Source of the DNA: a bacterium
GTDB lineage: Bacteria > Patescibacteriota > Minisyncoccia > Phycocordibacterales > UBA6065
Length of the DNA: 6,270 bases
Direction: 5' to 3'
Assembly: GCA_030648825.1 (NCBI GenBank)
Contig: JAUSGU010000048.1
Coordinates: 1-6,270, forward strand
Shown: in pieces, positions 4,666 to 6,270 of the stretch
How positions within the stretch are numbered: position 1 is the first letter of the stretch
How the letters are laid out: the number at the start of each line of letters is the position of its first letter
Notes under the pieces: generated by a model
Seen by the model: the letters and a program-made list of their open reading frames with translations, nothing else
The model's database searches: none
Told to the model about the DNA's origin: nothing
Made by a program: the position numbers and the translations under genes

Positions 4666-4709
4666 AAAAAGAACCGAGCTCTCTACTTTTGGTTCGAGAG
4701 CTCGGTTCT
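4666..4709 (-). terminator. Very strong intrinsic terminator or attenuator hairpin
   Basis: On the minus strand AGAACCGAGCTCTC (4709-4696), a 12-base loop, then GAGAGCTCGGTTCT (4683-4670), running into TTTTT (4670-4666). The stem is a perfect 14 bp. The plus-strand side has no T-run, so it acts on minus-strand transcripts. It may end the tgt transcript about 220 bases after its stop codon, or it may be an attenuator in the leader of the 74-residue gene, whose Shine-Dalgarno is about 40 bases further on. The arms carry two of the four local GAGAGCTC copies. Confidence 0.75.
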
Positions 4710-4829
4710 GGTTTCGTGGAGATTGTTTGACAATTACCTCACAAAATCATAACTCAGCCCTCGAACGTCATTCCAGACGAGGCGCTTTGATGTGATAAAT
4801 TGTGGGCAATAATGTGTCATTGCTCTATC

Positions 4830-4857
4830 AGGATAACATAGGTGAAAATTAAAGCAA
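4830..4857 (-). promoter_or_regulatory. Weak promoter candidate for the 74-residue gene
   Basis: On the minus strand TTGCTT (4857-4852), a 16-base spacer, then TATCCT (4835-4830). Only the TTG of the -35 and 4 of 6 bases of the -10 match. If real, the transcript would start near 4823 and meet the 4666-4709 hairpin before the gene. The call is tentative. Confidence 0.22.
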
Positions 4858-4926
4858 GAAATTTTCCGGTCGTTTTAGAGAGACACTCTTCCTTTCGCTT
4901 TTGCTGTTTTTTACCTTTTTTTGCGT

Positions 4927-6153
<1,227 letters not shown>

Positions 6154-6156
6154 TCA

Positions 6157-6270
6157 TTATTCTCTGCGCGCAGGTGTATTTCTGATGATTTTCATAACTT
6201 CATCGTCAGAATCCGTTATATGAAAAATTTTCTCATCGCCTGAACTGATGGTTTTATAATCGTCCCGCAA
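6157..6270 (-). CDS. C-terminal fragment, possibly a LOG-family (TIGR00730) protein
   Basis: Only the last 37 codons are inside the window, ending in TAA three bases before the tgt start codon. Visible: LRDDYKTISSGDEKIFHITD (1-20), then SDDEVMKIIRNTPARRE. The pattern 'short basic helix, TIS-x-GD/ED, hydrophobic strand, TDD/SDDEV-x-x-I' is how LOG-family Rossmann-fold proteins often end. These are annotated as lysine decarboxylase-like, or as phosphoribohydrolases that cleave nucleoside 5'-monophosphates to a free base. The diagnostic PGGxGTxxE motif would be outside the window, so the family call is a suggestion. That this is a real coding 3' end, co-transcribed with tgt, is more secure: the frame is open to the window edge and the junction is very tight. 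Confidence 0.6.
   Translation of the reverse strand: MRDDYKTISSGDEKIFHITDSDDEVMKIIRNTPARRE

Larger units (their letters stand above)
4617..4926. other. 310-bp gene-free interval downstream of tgt
   Basis: I see no coding region, tRNA or known RNA here. It holds, in minus-strand order, AT- and pyrimidine-rich sequence just after tgt, a weak promoter candidate (4830-4857), about 120 bases of unassigned leader-like sequence, the perfect 14-bp hairpin with T-run (4666-4709), and the ribosome binding site of the 74-residue gene. A perfect TTGACA on the plus strand (4727-4732) lacks a -10. The order promoter, leader, terminator, Shine-Dalgarno would suit an attenuator, but I find no known riboswitch core. 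Confidence 0.5.

Noticed and set aside
4617..4667. 17-codon extension of the 74-residue gene from a TTG
   Set aside because: It would run through the perfect Shine-Dalgarno that serves the ATG at 4616, and it begins right beside the terminator T-run.
4727..4732. Perfect TTGACA on the plus strand
   Set aside because: No acceptable -10 at 16-18 bases and no gene or structured RNA downstream on that strand.
6157..6270. Possible frameshift in the A/T-run near 6221-6228 of the gene upstream of tgt
   Set aside because: On recount the run has five T on the coding strand and the frame is intact to the stop codon at 6157-6159.

Overview
The window reads as a chromosomal segment of a bacterium, most likely a Patescibacteria/CPR lineage of the Parcubacteria type. 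This rests on the wording of UvrB and on a Tgt that is about 30 residues longer than the usual enzyme. It is recognition from memory, not a search result. The standard genetic code fits every gene. All convincing protein genes are on the minus strand, so they are read from high to low coordinates.

Layout in the direction of transcription. At 6270-6157 is the 3' end of a gene that resembles the C-terminus of LOG-family (TIGR00730) proteins. It ends 3 bases before tgt (6153-4927), the tRNA-guanine transglycosylase that makes queuosine. A 310-bp gene-free stretch (4926-4617) follows, with a possible leader and a very strong terminator hairpin. It opens onto a 74-codon gene of unknown function (4616-4392) with a perfect Shine-Dalgarno sequence. 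A hairpin-rich spacer (about 4391-4262) leads to an unknown 126-residue gene (4251-3871) with a clear terminator. Then come uvrB (3782-1725), a secreted PEP-CTERM-tagged protein (1582-896) with a textbook sigma70-type promoter inside the end of uvrB, and a terminator. Next is a 125-residue protein (754-377) that may have a BECR-type RNase fold. The last gene is the start of uvrA (164 to the window edge), cut inside the Walker A motif.

The only convincing plus-strand transcription unit is between uvrA and the 125-residue gene. It has a promoter (253-281), an RNA of about 100 nt that folds into a three-way junction, and a strong terminator (355-386). I cannot assign this RNA to a known family, and it is the best candidate here for something undescribed.

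Functionally, UvrA and UvrB form the damage-recognition complex of nucleotide excision repair. They are near each other but are separated by two accessory genes and an RNA gene, each with its own expression signals. Tgt is an unrelated tRNA-modification enzyme. The PEP-CTERM protein implies that an exosortase sorting system exists elsewhere in the genome; none is visible here.
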